Assembly (NCBI GenBank): GCA_946999385.1
Contig: CAMQCZ010000011.1
Coordinates: 1 to 59,706 of the forward strand
Source: an uncultured Lachnoanaerobaculum sp.
GTDB taxonomy: Bacteria > Bacillota > Clostridia > Lachnospirales > Lachnospiraceae
Direction: 5' to 3'
DNA: 59,706 nt
In this document: piece after piece, positions 45,623 through 54,832 of the stretch
How positions within the stretch are numbered: position 1 is the first letter of the stretch
Layout of the letters: every line of letters starts with the position of its first letter
The notes under the pieces: model-generated
What the model was told of the DNA's origin: nothing
The model's database searches: none
What the model saw: the letters and a program-made list of their open reading frames with translations, nothing else
Made by a program: the position numbers and the translations under genes

Positions 45623-45721
45623 ATGAAAATATCAGAAAGAATAACTTCTTTCGATGCAAGCAGAGCATTGACCGGACAAAATGTTTTGATGATAACGGAG
45701 GACAGCGAAGATGGGAAATAA
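45623..45721 (+). CDS. Short reading frame, probably the cut-off tail of the zinc-ribbon protein
   Basis: Thirty-two codons from ATG 45623 (FDASRALTGQNVLMITEDSED) lie in the same frame as the upstream zinc-ribbon gene, beyond its TAG. The end overlaps the start of the next gene by 11 bp. No clear ribosome site precedes the ATG. It is either the remnant C-terminus or a small coupled ORF. Confidence 0.4.
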   Translation: MKISERITSFDASRALTGQNVLMITEDSEDGK

Positions 45722-45935
45722 AAAAGAACAGGATGTAATTGTTGAGGATAAGTCGGTTACAAAAGTATGTAAAAAATGTGGTACCCCTCTAAGAAGTAAA
45801 AGCAAACACAAGTATTGTGAAAACTGTCGTAGACAACGTGCAAAGACAAGACGTGAGATGTTAGGCACAGTTGTTACTTTAGGACTAACTGTTGCTTCGC
45901 TTGTGAAGGGAATAAAGCATTTCACCAAGAAGTAA
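45711..45935 (+). CDS. Small zinc-ribbon protein
   Basis: A 74-aa basic protein with GGAGGACAGCGAAG before the ATG. A four-cysteine motif (VCKKCGTPLRSKSKHKYCENC) suggests a zinc ribbon at 19-40, followed by a basic stretch (RRQRAKTRREM) and a short hydrophobic helix (VVTLGLTVASLVKG) that could touch a membrane or a partner. I do not recognise a function. It is the second zinc-ribbon gene in a row inside the operon and ends 22 bp before hsdR. Confidence 0.7.
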   Translation: MGNKKEQDVIVEDKSVTKVCKKCGTPLRSKSKHKYCENCRRQRAKTRREMLGTVVTLGLTVASLVKGIKHFTKK

Positions 45936-45957
45936 TACGAATAAAGGAGTGAACGCA

Positions 45958-48900
45958 ATGGCAAATTTTAATGAACACGCATTGGAAATGTCAATAATGG
46001 AGTTATTCAAAGACGAGGGGTACACCTATGTCAATGGCGACCAGATACACAGAGAAAGGACAGAGGTTCTGCTTACGGACGACCTGAAGCAATACCTTTA
46101 TAATCGCTATGCGAAAGACGGTATTACACCGAGTGAGGTGGATAGTGTCATTCTAATGCTGCGTAATATTTCCGGTACGATTTATGAAGCAAATAAGGCT
46201 GTATTTAAGTTGCTCTGCGATGGCTTTATTCTTAACCGTGAGGATAGAATGCAGAAAGACCTCTATATTGAACTTATTGATTTCGACACTCATGAAAACA
46301 ATATCTTCAAAGCGGTTAATCAGTTTGAAATTGAGGGCGTAAACAACCAGTTGCGTATTCCTGATGGCATTGTGTTCGTAAATGGTATTCCTGTCGTTGT
46401 TCTTGAATTTAAGAGTGCGGTACAAGAAAATACAACTATAATGGACGCATATAAGCAGCTTACAATCCGTTACCGTAGAGATATTCCGGAGATTTTCAAA
46501 TACAATGCGTTTATTGTTATCAGTGACGGAGCAAATAATAAATATGGTTCTTTCTTCAGCCCGTATGATTTCTTCTATGCGTGGAGAAAGATAAACTCAG
46601 ACGATAAAGAACTGGATGGTATCAATTCTCTTGTAACAATGATAAAGGGACTTTTCCGAAAAGACAGTTTGCTTGAAGTTATCAAAGATTTTATTTATTT
46701 TCCAGATAACTCAGATAAGGATTTGAAGATAGTGTGCCGTTATCCACAGTTCTTTGCAGCAAATAAATTGTATGAGAATATCAAGGCTCATCTTCGCCCT
46801 GAAGGAGATGGTAAAGGTGGTACATACTTCGGAGCAACAGGGTGCGGCAAGAGTTATACAATGCTTTTCATTACCCGTATGCTGATGAAAAGTAAATACT
46901 TTTCTTCTCCGACTATTCTCATTATTACAGACAGAACAGACCTTGACGACCAGCTTTCCAAGCAGTTTGTCGGTTCAAAGAAATATATCGGAGATGAAAC
47001 TGTTGTAAGCATTGAGTCTCGTGAGAAACTTCGTGAGGAGCTTCAGGGACGAGAGAGTGGTGGTGTTTATCTGACTACCATTCAGAAATTCACAGAGGAT
47101 TTGCAGCTTCTTACAGACAGAACGAACGTTATTTGTATTTCTGATGAAGCACACAGAAGCCAAATCAATCTCGACCAAAAGGTTAAGATTACAGAGTCAG
47201 GTGTTCAGAAAACCTATGGCTTTGCAAAGTATCTGCACGACTCTTTACCAAATGCAACCTATGTTGGATTTACAGGAACTCCGGTTGATGGAACAATCGA
47301 AGTCTTTGGTGGTGTTGTAGACGCATATACAATGACGGAAGCTGTTAAGGACGGTATTACAGTTAATCTTGTTTACGATGGTCGTGCAGCTAAGGTTATG
47401 CTTAATCAGGACAAGGTAAGACAGATTGAAGAATATTATGCACAGTGTGAGCTTGAGGGAGCAAATGAACATCAAGTAGAAGAAAGTCAGAAAACAGTTG
47501 CTAAAATGGAAGTTATTATTGGCGACCCTGATAGACTTCGTGCTGTTGCGGAGGATTTTATCAAACATTATGAAACCCGTGTGGCAGAAGGTGCAACCGT
47601 AGCAGGCAAAGCAATGTTTGTATGTTCCAACCGAAATATAGCATACGATTTCTATAAGATAGTAAAGGAACTCAGACCGGAATGGACAGAAAAGAAGATT
47701 TGTGATGACGGTGTTGTTCTGAGTGAGAAAGATAAAAAAGAGTTGAAGTCAATAGAAAAAATCAAGTTGGTTATGACTCGTAATAAAGATGATGAAAAAG
47801 ACCTATTTGATATGCTTGGCACAAAAGAGGATAGGAAAGAATTTGACCGTCAGTTTAAAAATCCGAAGTCAAACTTTAAGATTGCCATTGTTGTAGATAT
47901 GTGGCTGACTGGTTTTGATGTACCGGAGCTTGATACGATTTACATTGATAAGCCTATTCAGCAGCATACCCTTATTCAGACGATTTCTCGTGTAAATCGT
48001 GTATGCGAGGGCAAAGATAAAGGTTTGATTGTTGATTATATAGGTATCAAGAAAAATATGAATACCGCCCTCAAGAAATATACGAATTTTGAGAGCGAAG
48101 AATTTGAAGGTGTGGAGCAGTCTATCACGATTGTAAAAGACCAGTTAGAAGTTCTTGGTCAGATGTTCCATAACTTTAACAGCGGTGATTTCTTCAATGG
48201 TTCGCCTACCAAACAGCTTGCCTGCCTGAACCGTGCGGTTGAGTATGTGCAGTTGTCTGAAGAATTGGAAAGAAGATTTATGGCGGCAGTCAAGAGAATG
48301 AAACAGGCATTTAACCTTTGCAGCTCAAGTGAGAAATTTTCTGATGAAGATAAGGATTATATCCATTTTTATTGTGCTGTCCGTTCTATCCTTTTCAAGT
48401 TGACAAAGGGCGATGCACCGGATATTGAGCAGATGAACGCTCGTGTCCGCAAAATGCTTGAGGGTGCAATTCAGTCCGATGGCATTGAGGAATTATTTGA
48501 AACCGGAAAGCATATATCATTTGATATTTTCAGTGATGAATATATGGATAAGATAAATGCTATTCAGTTGCCGAATACTAAAATTAAGATACTTCAAAGA
48601 CTTCTTTCTCAGGCGATTGACGAGTTTAAGAAAGTCAATAAGATTATGGGTGTGGAATTTGCAGACAGACTCAAGAAAGTTGTTGATGAGTATAATAACC
48701 GGCGTCGTGATGAAGCATATGCCAACGAAGTCCTTGATGATGTTGCGGAGCAGCTTGCACAGTTGTTGTCTGAACTGAAAACAGAAAAAAACTCCTTCAA
48801 GAATATGGGTATAGATTATGAAGAAAAGGCTTTCTATGATATTTTGAAAGCAGTTGCCAAGAAGTATGAGTTTGAATATCCGGACGATAAGATGATTGAG

Positions 48901-49098
48901 CTTTCCAAGAGGATAAAGCTGATTGTTGATGATAAATTCCGCTATACCGATTGGTCTGCCCGTGATGATATTAAGGCAAACTTGCAAGTGGATTTGATAT
49001 TGCTGCTTGATGAGTTCGGCTATCCGCCAGTAACCATTGATGATGTTTACAAGGAAGTTCTTGAGCAGGCAGAGAATTTTAAGAAGTATGCACAGTAA
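45958..49098 (+). CDS. hsdR: Type I restriction endonuclease subunit HsdR
   Basis: I chose ATG 45958 after AAAGGAGTGAACGCA rather than the GTG at 45949. The 1046-aa subunit has an N-terminal PD-(D/E)xK nuclease (Asp near 136 in IPDGIVF, ELK-like triad in VVVLEFKSA near 149-151). Two RecA-like motor domains follow, with Walker A GATGCGKSY near 291, motif II SDEAHRS near 394, GFTGTPVDGTIEVFGG and QTISRVNRVCEGKDKG. A helical C-terminal domain docks on the methylase. It translocates DNA and cuts at collision sites when the target is unmethylated. The gene looks intact. Confidence 0.96.
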   Translation: MANFNEHALEMSIMELFKDEGYTYVNGDQIHRERTEVLLTDDLKQYLYNRYAKDGITPSEVDSVILMLRNISGTIYEANKAVFKLLCDGFILNREDRMQKDLYIELIDFDTHENNIFKAVNQFEIEGVNNQLRIPDGIVFVNGIPVVVLEFKSAVQENTTIMDAYKQLTIRYRRDIPEIFKYNAFIVISDGANNKYGSFFSPYDFFYAWRKINSDDKELDGINSLVTMIKGLFRKDSLLEVIKDFIYFPDNSDKDLKIVCRYPQFFAANKLYENIKAHLRPEGDGKGGTYFGATGCGKSYTMLFITRMLMKSKYFSSPTILIITDRTDLDDQLSKQFVGSKKYIGDETVVSIESREKLREELQGRESGGVYLTTIQKFTEDLQLLTDRTNVICISDEAHRSQINLDQKVKITESGVQKTYGFAKYLHDSLPNATYVGFTGTPVDGTIEVFGGVVDAYTMTEAVKDGITVNLVYDGRAAKVMLNQDKVRQIEEYYAQCELEGANEHQVEESQKTVAKMEVIIGDPDRLRAVAEDFIKHYETRVAEGATVAGKAMFVCSNRNIAYDFYKIVKELRPEWTEKKICDDGVVLSEKDKKELKSIEKIKLVMTRNKDDEKDLFDMLGTKEDRKEFDRQFKNPKSNFKIAIVVDMWLTGFDVPELDTIYIDKPIQQHTLIQTISRVNRVCEGKDKGLIVDYIGIKKNMNTALKKYTNFESEEFEGVEQSITIVKDQLEVLGQMFHNFNSGDFFNGSPTKQLACLNRAVEYVQLSEELERRFMAAVKRMKQAFNLCSSSEKFSDEDKDYIHFYCAVRSILFKLTKGDAPDIEQMNARVRKMLEGAIQSDGIEELFETGKHISFDIFSDEYMDKINAIQLPNTKIKILQRLLSQAIDEFKKVNKIMGVEFADRLKKVVDEYNNRRRDEAYANEVLDDVAEQLAQLLSELKTEKNSFKNMGIDYEEKAFYDILKAVAKKYEFEYPDDKMIELSKRIKLIVDDKFRYTDWSARDDIKANLQVDLILLLDEFGYPPVTIDDVYKEVLEQAENFKKYAQ

Positions 49099-49119
49099 AT
49101 GAGAGGTGTAAATGTAAAT

Positions 49120-50034
49120 ATGTTTTATGACGATTTAAATACAGAAGAACAAGTATCATACCTTATTAAACCAATTCTTCAAGTCCTTCAAGAAGCAGGT
49201 GGACAGTTAGAGCGTTCTGAAATTAGAGGCAGAATTAGTGAGTTAGATGAGCATATTGCTGAATTTGAACAGAAACTATATACATCTAATAAAACAGGAA
49301 ATCAGTACAAAAAATTTGATTTTAAGTTTAATTTTGCTATTAAAGAGCTTAGTTATGTCGGACTCATATCTTATGTGAAATTCAATCCAAAGATTACACT
49401 TACTCAAGATGGAGCAAATGTAGATTTAACAGATTTTGATGTTAAGATAGAAGTAAGGGATAAGGCTCGAAGCTATTGGGAGGAACATTCGACTAAGAAC
49501 AAATCGAAAAACAAGTCAGTAGAAACACTGGAGGTTGAAGACGAGGAGAATGAATCCACAGATGACGAATTGTTAGATGATTTCAAGGTAAAACTTCAGA
49601 GTGCAATCGCTAATATGTCTCCAGAAAAGTTTGAACAATTCTCACGAGCACTTCTTACAAAGATGGGAGTGGAGTTTACCAACAAAGGCGTTCAGGTGTC
49701 AAATGATGGTGGTATTGATGGTTATGGATATCACGTAGATGCCGATGATTTTAGAACAACCAGAGTGGTTATTCAGTGTAAAAGATTTAATTCAAATCCA
49801 GTGAGTGAGCCGGATATCAATCAATTTCTTGGGGCGATGAACAAATATCAAGCCGATTATGGAGTATTTATTACTAACAGCCGATTTACCAATAAGGCAA
49901 GAGAGGCTGCGAGAGAAGGTACACCGATAACATTGATTGACGGAAATGATTTAATCAGACTGGTTATTAAATATGAATTGTATATAACACCAGTCACAAC
50001 ATATGTATTGGATGGTTTCTATACCGAGGATTGA
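49120..50034 (+). CDS. Mrr-like restriction endonuclease
   Basis: I favour ATG 49120 because GAGAGGTG lies 11 bp before it; an in-frame ATG at 49099 directly follows the hsdR stop without a site. The 304-aa product has an N-terminal winged helix like Mrr (5-100), an acidic linker (near 140-160) and a C-terminal Mrr catalytic domain with NDGGIDGYGY and VVIQCKRF, the conserved D and QxK residues. Mrr enzymes cut methylated DNA, so here it would target foreign modification patterns. It must tolerate the island's own HsdM methylation. Confidence 0.88.
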   Translation: MFYDDLNTEEQVSYLIKPILQVLQEAGGQLERSEIRGRISELDEHIAEFEQKLYTSNKTGNQYKKFDFKFNFAIKELSYVGLISYVKFNPKITLTQDGANVDLTDFDVKIEVRDKARSYWEEHSTKNKSKNKSVETLEVEDEENESTDDELLDDFKVKLQSAIANMSPEKFEQFSRALLTKMGVEFTNKGVQVSNDGGIDGYGYHVDADDFRTTRVVIQCKRFNSNPVSEPDINQFLGAMNKYQADYGVFITNSRFTNKAREAAREGTPITLIDGNDLIRLVIKYELYITPVTTYVLDGFYTED

Positions 50035-50084
50035 CACTAACGATAGGATAATTTACTCAAAAGAATTTTAGAAAGGAGCATAGA

Positions 50085-51614
50085 ATGATGACAAAGCAAA
50101 AGACCTATATCGCAATCGACCTTAAATCATTCTATGCTTCTGTGGAGTGTAAAGAGCGAAATCTTGACCCTTTGACAACAAATCTTGTAGTTGCAGATAA
50201 GAGCAGGACAGAGAAAACTATCTGCCTTGCGGTATCTCCGTCATTAAAAAGTTATGGGATACCCGGCAGACCACGTTTGTTTGAGGTCGTGCAAAAGGTA
50301 AAAGAAGTTAATAATACACGAAGGTGGAAAGCACCAAATCATACATTTGCGGGTTCGTCTGATGACAGTACAGAATTAAATGCGAATCCGGCATTAGAGA
50401 TTGATTATATCGTTGCCCCACCTCGTATGGCATACTATCTGGAGTATAGTACCAAGATATACAGTGTTTACTTGAAATACATTGCTCCGGAAGATATTTT
50501 CCCTTACTCGATTGATGAAGTATTTATAGATGCAACAAATTATCTGAATACCTATCAGATGACCGCAAGGGAACTTGCTATGACGATGATACTGGATGTT
50601 TTGAAAACAACAGGAATTACGTCAACAGCCGGAATCGGCACGAATATGTACTTGTGTAAGATTGCGATGGATATTGTGGCAAAGCATATTGAGCCGGATA
50701 AGGACGGTGTGCGAATTGCCGAATTGGATGAAATGTCTTACCGTAGACAGCTATGGAATCATAGACCACTTACAGATTTTTGGAGAGTAGGTAAAGGTTA
50801 TGCAAAGAAACTGGAAGAAAATGGGCTTTTTACTATGGGAGATATTGCAAGATGTTCCATCGGAAAGTCGAATGAACTGTATAACGAAGAACTGCTCTAC
50901 AAGTTGTTTGGAATCAATGCGGAACTGCTAATTGACCATGCTTGGGGATATGAACCTTGTACGATGGAGCAGGTCAAAGCCTATAAGCCGGAAACCAACA
51001 GTGTATGTTCAGGACAGGTACTTCACTGCCCGTATGATTTTGATAAGGCGAAGTTGGTTGTAAAAGAGATGACCGACCTTATGGTTCTTGATTTAGTAGA
51101 TAAGGGACTTGTTACTGACCAGATTGTGTTGACGATAGGTTATGATATAGAAAATCTGACAGACCTAGACCGAAGCAGAAAATACAATGGAGATGTCACA
51201 ATTGACAGATATGGAAGAAGAGTTCCTAAACGCGCTCACGGAACAACAAACATGAAAAGGCAAACATCATCAACAATGCTGATAACCGATGCTGTGGTGG
51301 AACTGTATGACAGAATCGTGGATAAAAATTTGCTTATCAGAAGAATTAACATTACAGCGAACAGACTTGTAGACGAGAACTCAGCAAAGAAAGAAGATAA
51401 ATATGAGCAGCTTGACCTTTTTACGGATTATAAGGCAAAAGAACAGGAGAAAGTCAAAGAAGAAGCTGCTTTAGAGCGTGAAAAGCGTATGCAGCAGACA
51501 ATGCTTACGATAAAAAAGAAGTTTGGGAAGAATGCCATCTTGAAAGGAATAAATCTTCAGGAGGGAGCGACAGCCAAAGACCGCAATGAACAGATAGGTG
51601 GACACAAGGTATAA
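50085..51614 (+). CDS. Y-family DNA polymerase (UmuC/UvrX-like)
   Basis: A 509-aa translesion polymerase. AIDLKSFYASVECKERN carries the first catalytic Asp and steric-gate region, and YSIDEVFIDATNYL carries the second acidic pair. TAGIGTNMYLCKIAMDIVAKH lies in the palm/fingers part (cited in part), and a little-finger domain follows. EQLDLFTDY near the C-terminus looks like a beta-clamp-binding motif (QLDLF). AAAGGAG precedes the ATG. With the YolD gene downstream it resembles the SOS-induced mutagenesis cassettes of Firmicute prophages and plasmids. Confidence 0.93.
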   Translation: MMTKQKTYIAIDLKSFYASVECKERNLDPLTTNLVVADKSRTEKTICLAVSPSLKSYGIPGRPRLFEVVQKVKEVNNTRRWKAPNHTFAGSSDDSTELNANPALEIDYIVAPPRMAYYLEYSTKIYSVYLKYIAPEDIFPYSIDEVFIDATNYLNTYQMTARELAMTMILDVLKTTGITSTAGIGTNMYLCKIAMDIVAKHIEPDKDGVRIAELDEMSYRRQLWNHRPLTDFWRVGKGYAKKLEENGLFTMGDIARCSIGKSNELYNEELLYKLFGINAELLIDHAWGYEPCTMEQVKAYKPETNSVCSGQVLHCPYDFDKAKLVVKEMTDLMVLDLVDKGLVTDQIVLTIGYDIENLTDLDRSRKYNGDVTIDRYGRRVPKRAHGTTNMKRQTSSTMLITDAVVELYDRIVDKNLLIRRINITANRLVDENSAKKEDKYEQLDLFTDYKAKEQEKVKEEAALEREKRMQQTMLTIKKKFGKNAILKGINLQEGATAKDRNEQIGGHKV

Positions 51615-51645
51615 AAAATAAAGTATAGGATTAAGGAAACAAAAT

Positions 51646-51855
51646 ATGAGATGGATATATGAACTTTCGTGGCTGTGGAAGTCAATAGGGATATTTATTC
51701 TTATCGTTGCCATATGTGAGTGGTGTGCAGCTTTGATTTACAAAAGAATGAAGAAGCATTACGGAATGAAAGCTGTAATATGTATTGCATTCGTAGCGGC
51801 TATTATATCTGCCATTTACATTTTTATGCTCGCACAGACCCCTATACCACTGTAA
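51646..51855 (+). CDS. Small membrane protein
   Basis: A 69-aa protein with two hydrophobic segments (about 8-27 and 42-64), separated by a basic loop (YKRMKKHYGMK). TAAGGAAACAAAAT precedes the ATG. It sits between the Y-family polymerase and YolD genes and recurs there in my memory of such cassettes, unverified. Function is unknown. Confidence 0.6.
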   Translation: MRWIYELSWLWKSIGIFILIVAICEWCAALIYKRMKKHYGMKAVICIAFVAAIISAIYIFMLAQTPIPL

Positions 51856-51867
51856 TGGAGGGCGATT

Positions 51868-52290
51868 ATGGAGAATCAAGACAATCACAGATATGATGAT
51901 ATTATCAATTTGCCAAATCCAACTTCAAAGAAACACCCTCGTATGTCCCTTTATGACAGAGCAGCACAGTTTTTGCCTTTTGCGGCACTTACTGGACACG
52001 AAGCAGCTATTAAGGAAACTGCAAGACAGACGGATGAAAAATTGATGCTGAGTGATGAAGTCATAGCAGAATTGAATGAAAAGTTAAATCTGATTGCTGA
52101 AACCATCGGTACACAACAAAGAGTTAGAATCACTTATTTCGTACCGGATAATAAAAAAGCTGGGGGAGCATACATTACCTGCTCCGGTTACGTAAAGAAG
52201 TTTGATGAATATGAACATACAGTGATTATGGAAGATAAGACAGCCATTCCGATTGAGCAGATAAGTGATATAGATGGAGAAATGTTTTGA
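51868..52290 (+). CDS. YolD-like protein
   Basis: A 140-aa protein with RMSLYDRAAQFLPFAALTGHEAAI near residue 25 (cited in part), a hallmark of the YolD family, then a helical stretch and a small beta domain (ITYFVPDNKKAGGAYITCSGY). YolD genes pair with Y-family polymerases in Bacillus prophages and may act as UmuD-like partners. GGAGGG precedes the ATG. Confidence 0.88.
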   Translation: MENQDNHRYDDIINLPNPTSKKHPRMSLYDRAAQFLPFAALTGHEAAIKETARQTDEKLMLSDEVIAELNEKLNLIAETIGTQQRVRITYFVPDNKKAGGAYITCSGYVKKFDEYEHTVIMEDKTAIPIEQISDIDGEMF

Positions 52291-52320
52291 GATATGTATT
52301 AGTAGTTGGAAAGGACAACA

Positions 52321-53304
52321 ATGGAAACAAAGCCAAGGATTTTATACCTACAAAAGATTTTGCTGGAAAGAACCGATGAAGAAAATCCTCTTTCCACAAC
52401 ACAGTTAATCAATATATTGAATGATGAATACGGAATATCTGCACATAGAACGACGGTCACAAAAGACATTGCAGCACTTCAGGAGTTTGGAATGGACATT
52501 GTTACTATCCACTCTACTCAGAGCAAATACTTTGTAGCCAGCCGCAAGTTTGAACTGCCGGAACTGAAACTGCTGATAGATGCAGTGGAGTCATCGAAGT
52601 TCATTACAAAGAAGAAAAGCGAAACTCTTATTGAGAAGATACATACGATGACCAGTCTGGGGCAGGTGGTAAAGCTGAAGCGTAACAATTATGTGGTCAA
52701 TCGTATTAAGCCGGATAATGAGCAGATATATTATATCATTGATGCTATAAACGATGCCATCAACGCAGGCAAACAGATTTCTTTTCAGTATTATGATTAT
52801 ACCGGATTAAAGAAAAAGGTTCTGAAGAATAAGGGTGAGATTTATAAGTTGAGTCCGTATAAACTTCTCTGGTGTGGGGACTATTATTATGTTCTCGGAT
52901 ATTCAGAGAAGAAAAGCAAGGTTATCAATTTCAGGGTAGACCGTATTGCTTCCAATCCGGAGATACTGGATAAGGATATTATTCCTATGCCTGATGATTT
53001 TGATATTGAGAATTACACAAAAGAAGTTTTCTTTATGTTCTCCGGCGAGAAAGTTCTTGTGGATTTACGATGTGATAACAGCTTGATGAAAACAATGGTT
53101 GACCGTTTCGGAGAAGATGTGACAACCCTTGCGTATGATATGACATCTTTCAGAGTACAGACCGAAGTATCAGCCGGTCCAACCTTTTTCGGTTGGGTGT
53201 TTGGCTTTAATGGCAAGGTACAGATACTTGCACCGGAAAGTTTAAAAGAACAGTACAGACAGATGATTGCACAAGCCGATGAGGGTATGCAACAAGACGA
53301 ATAA
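52321..53304 (+). CDS. WYL domain transcriptional regulator
   Basis: I chose ATG 52321 over the in-frame TTG at 52306, because AAAGGA lies just before it. The 327-aa product has an N-terminal winged helix (LLERTDEENPLSTTQL, HRTTVTKDIAALQEFG) and a WYL domain (ISFQYYDYTGLKKK, LWCGDYYYVLGYSEKK, FRVDRIA) that binds nucleic acid or nucleotide ligands, plus a C-terminal extension. WYL regulators frequently control phage-defence islands, so it is a candidate controller of the neighbouring genes. Confidence 0.9.
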   Translation: METKPRILYLQKILLERTDEENPLSTTQLINILNDEYGISAHRTTVTKDIAALQEFGMDIVTIHSTQSKYFVASRKFELPELKLLIDAVESSKFITKKKSETLIEKIHTMTSLGQVVKLKRNNYVVNRIKPDNEQIYYIIDAINDAINAGKQISFQYYDYTGLKKKVLKNKGEIYKLSPYKLLWCGDYYYVLGYSEKKSKVINFRVDRIASNPEILDKDIIPMPDDFDIENYTKEVFFMFSGEKVLVDLRCDNSLMKTMVDRFGEDVTTLAYDMTSFRVQTEVSAGPTFFGWVFGFNGKVQILAPESLKEQYRQMIAQADEGMQQDE

Positions 53305-53327
53305 AGAAAAATCAAGGAGTGACGGCT

Positions 53328-54415
53328 ATGGAGAATAAATTGCAAAATGTCGGACATAATAGCATTATGGGTAATTTTGTTAAAACAGACGACATCTTAA
53401 AAGATATGTGTGGGATTATTGAATCCTCACAAAAATCTGCATATCAGGCAGTCAATACATTGCTTGTGCAAAGAAACTGGCTTATTGGTTATCGTATTTC
53501 AGAGGAAGAACTATGCGGAGAATAACGTTCAGAATATGGCTTGAAAATAATAAAAAAGATTTCTAAAGAATTGACTCAGTTATATGGAAAAGGATATGAC
53601 AGAAGTAATTTATATCATTGCCTGAAATTCTATGAAACATTTCCTCAGATTGTCGACACGGTGTGTAGACAATCCGGTAACCTTTTGTCTTGGTCACATT
53701 ATCTAGCTTTATTACAGGTTGAAGATAAAGCAGCTCGTGAGTGGTATGAGAAGTAAGCGTCAGAACAGACGTGGAGCGTTCGTACTTTGCAGAGAAACAT
53801 TTCATCACAGTATTATTACCGTATGTTGAAAACACAGAAGAAAGAATTAGTGGAAGATGAAATGAAAAAACTGACAGCATCGTACCAAACTGATAAGCTG
53901 GAGTTTATTAAAAATCTGGTAGTTGCTGAGTTCTTAGGAATTTTTCAAAACACTAATTTTTCCGAGGGTGACCTTGAGAAAAGCATTCTCTCCAATTTGC
54001 AGAAGTTTTTGATGGAACTTGGAAAAGGTTATGCTTTTGTAGCAAGACAACAGCATATTCGTACTGAAAACAGGACTACTTCATCGACCTAGTTTTTTAT
54101 AACTATATACTGAAATGTTTTGTTCTCATTGATTTGAAAACAGAAAAGATAACACATCAGGATGTAGGACAGATGGATATGTATATTCGTATGTATGATG
54201 AGTTAAAACGAAGCGAGGGAGACAATCCGACAATAGGTATTGTTCTTTGCTCTGATACCGATGATGATATTGCCCATTATTCTGTTATACACGGAAATGA
54301 ACAGCTATTTGCTTCAAAGTACAAATTGTATCTGCCTACAGAAGAAGAACTGAAAGCAGAGATTGAAACGCAAAAAGCGCTCTTTTATCTGCAACAAAAA
54401 GAAAGCGAGGAATAG
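53328..54415 (+). pseudogene. Broken DUF1016 (YhcG family) PD-(D/E)xK nuclease gene
   Basis: From ATG 53328 (AAGGAGTGACGGCT upstream) the frame reads as a YhcG protein but has TAA at 53523-53525 and TAA at 53754-53756, the latter replacing a Glu in EWYEK-E-ASEQTWS. A one-base deletion in the A-run 54067-54070 then shifts the frame; restoring it reads KQDYFIDLVFYNYILKCFV, the nuclease core, and continues to 54415 with HQDVGQMDMYIRMYDE. Three separate lesions make it a clear pseudogene. DUF1016 proteins are often linked to type I restriction systems. Confidence 0.9.
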
Positions 54416-54520
54416 GAATTAGAGTAAAATGAGTCTGTTTTGCGAAAAGTAAAAGGTTAGCGAAAGGGGCTATATGCTCGGCTATCAAAATCTTGATGTA
54501 GCCGTTCAATCGGTTATTGG

Positions 54521-54832
54521 TTGCAAGAAAATGGTGTATCAGTCATTCCTGATATTAGATTTGGCGACGAACGTACATATGAAGCCTCTTGTGCAGGTAT
54601 TCAAAAACATGGAACAATCGCAGTTGGCTCACACGGTTGTATAAAGTTGTTATCAGACCGTAGTTATTTTGTTAGCGGATTAGAATATGTAGTTAGCAGA
54701 CTAGAACCGCATACTCTTGTTGTGTACGGAGCTGCACCGGATAAGATATTTGCTCCATATCGAGAAAAAGGTATTGAGGTGTTGCAATTTGATAGCGACT
54801 TTATGAAAAGCCGAAAGGCGGTGAGTGCCTGA
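54521..54832 (+). CDS. DUF4417 protein, N-terminally truncated
   Basis: The 103-residue frame (VIPDIRFGDERTYEASCAGI, GSHGCIKLLSDRSYF, HTLVVYGAAPDKIFAPY) matches the C-terminal two thirds of DUF4417 proteins. In-frame codons upstream read SRSIGYWLQ, which also fits the family, but a TGA blocks further extension and the usual N-terminus is missing from 54416-54520. It is probably a pseudogene translated, if at all, from the TTG at 54521. Its stop overlaps the ATG of the next gene (TGATG), an arrangement suggesting a conserved pair. Confidence 0.65.
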   Translation: MQENGVSVIPDIRFGDERTYEASCAGIQKHGTIAVGSHGCIKLLSDRSYFVSGLEYVVSRLEPHTLVVYGAAPDKIFAPYREKGIEVLQFDSDFMKSRKAVSA

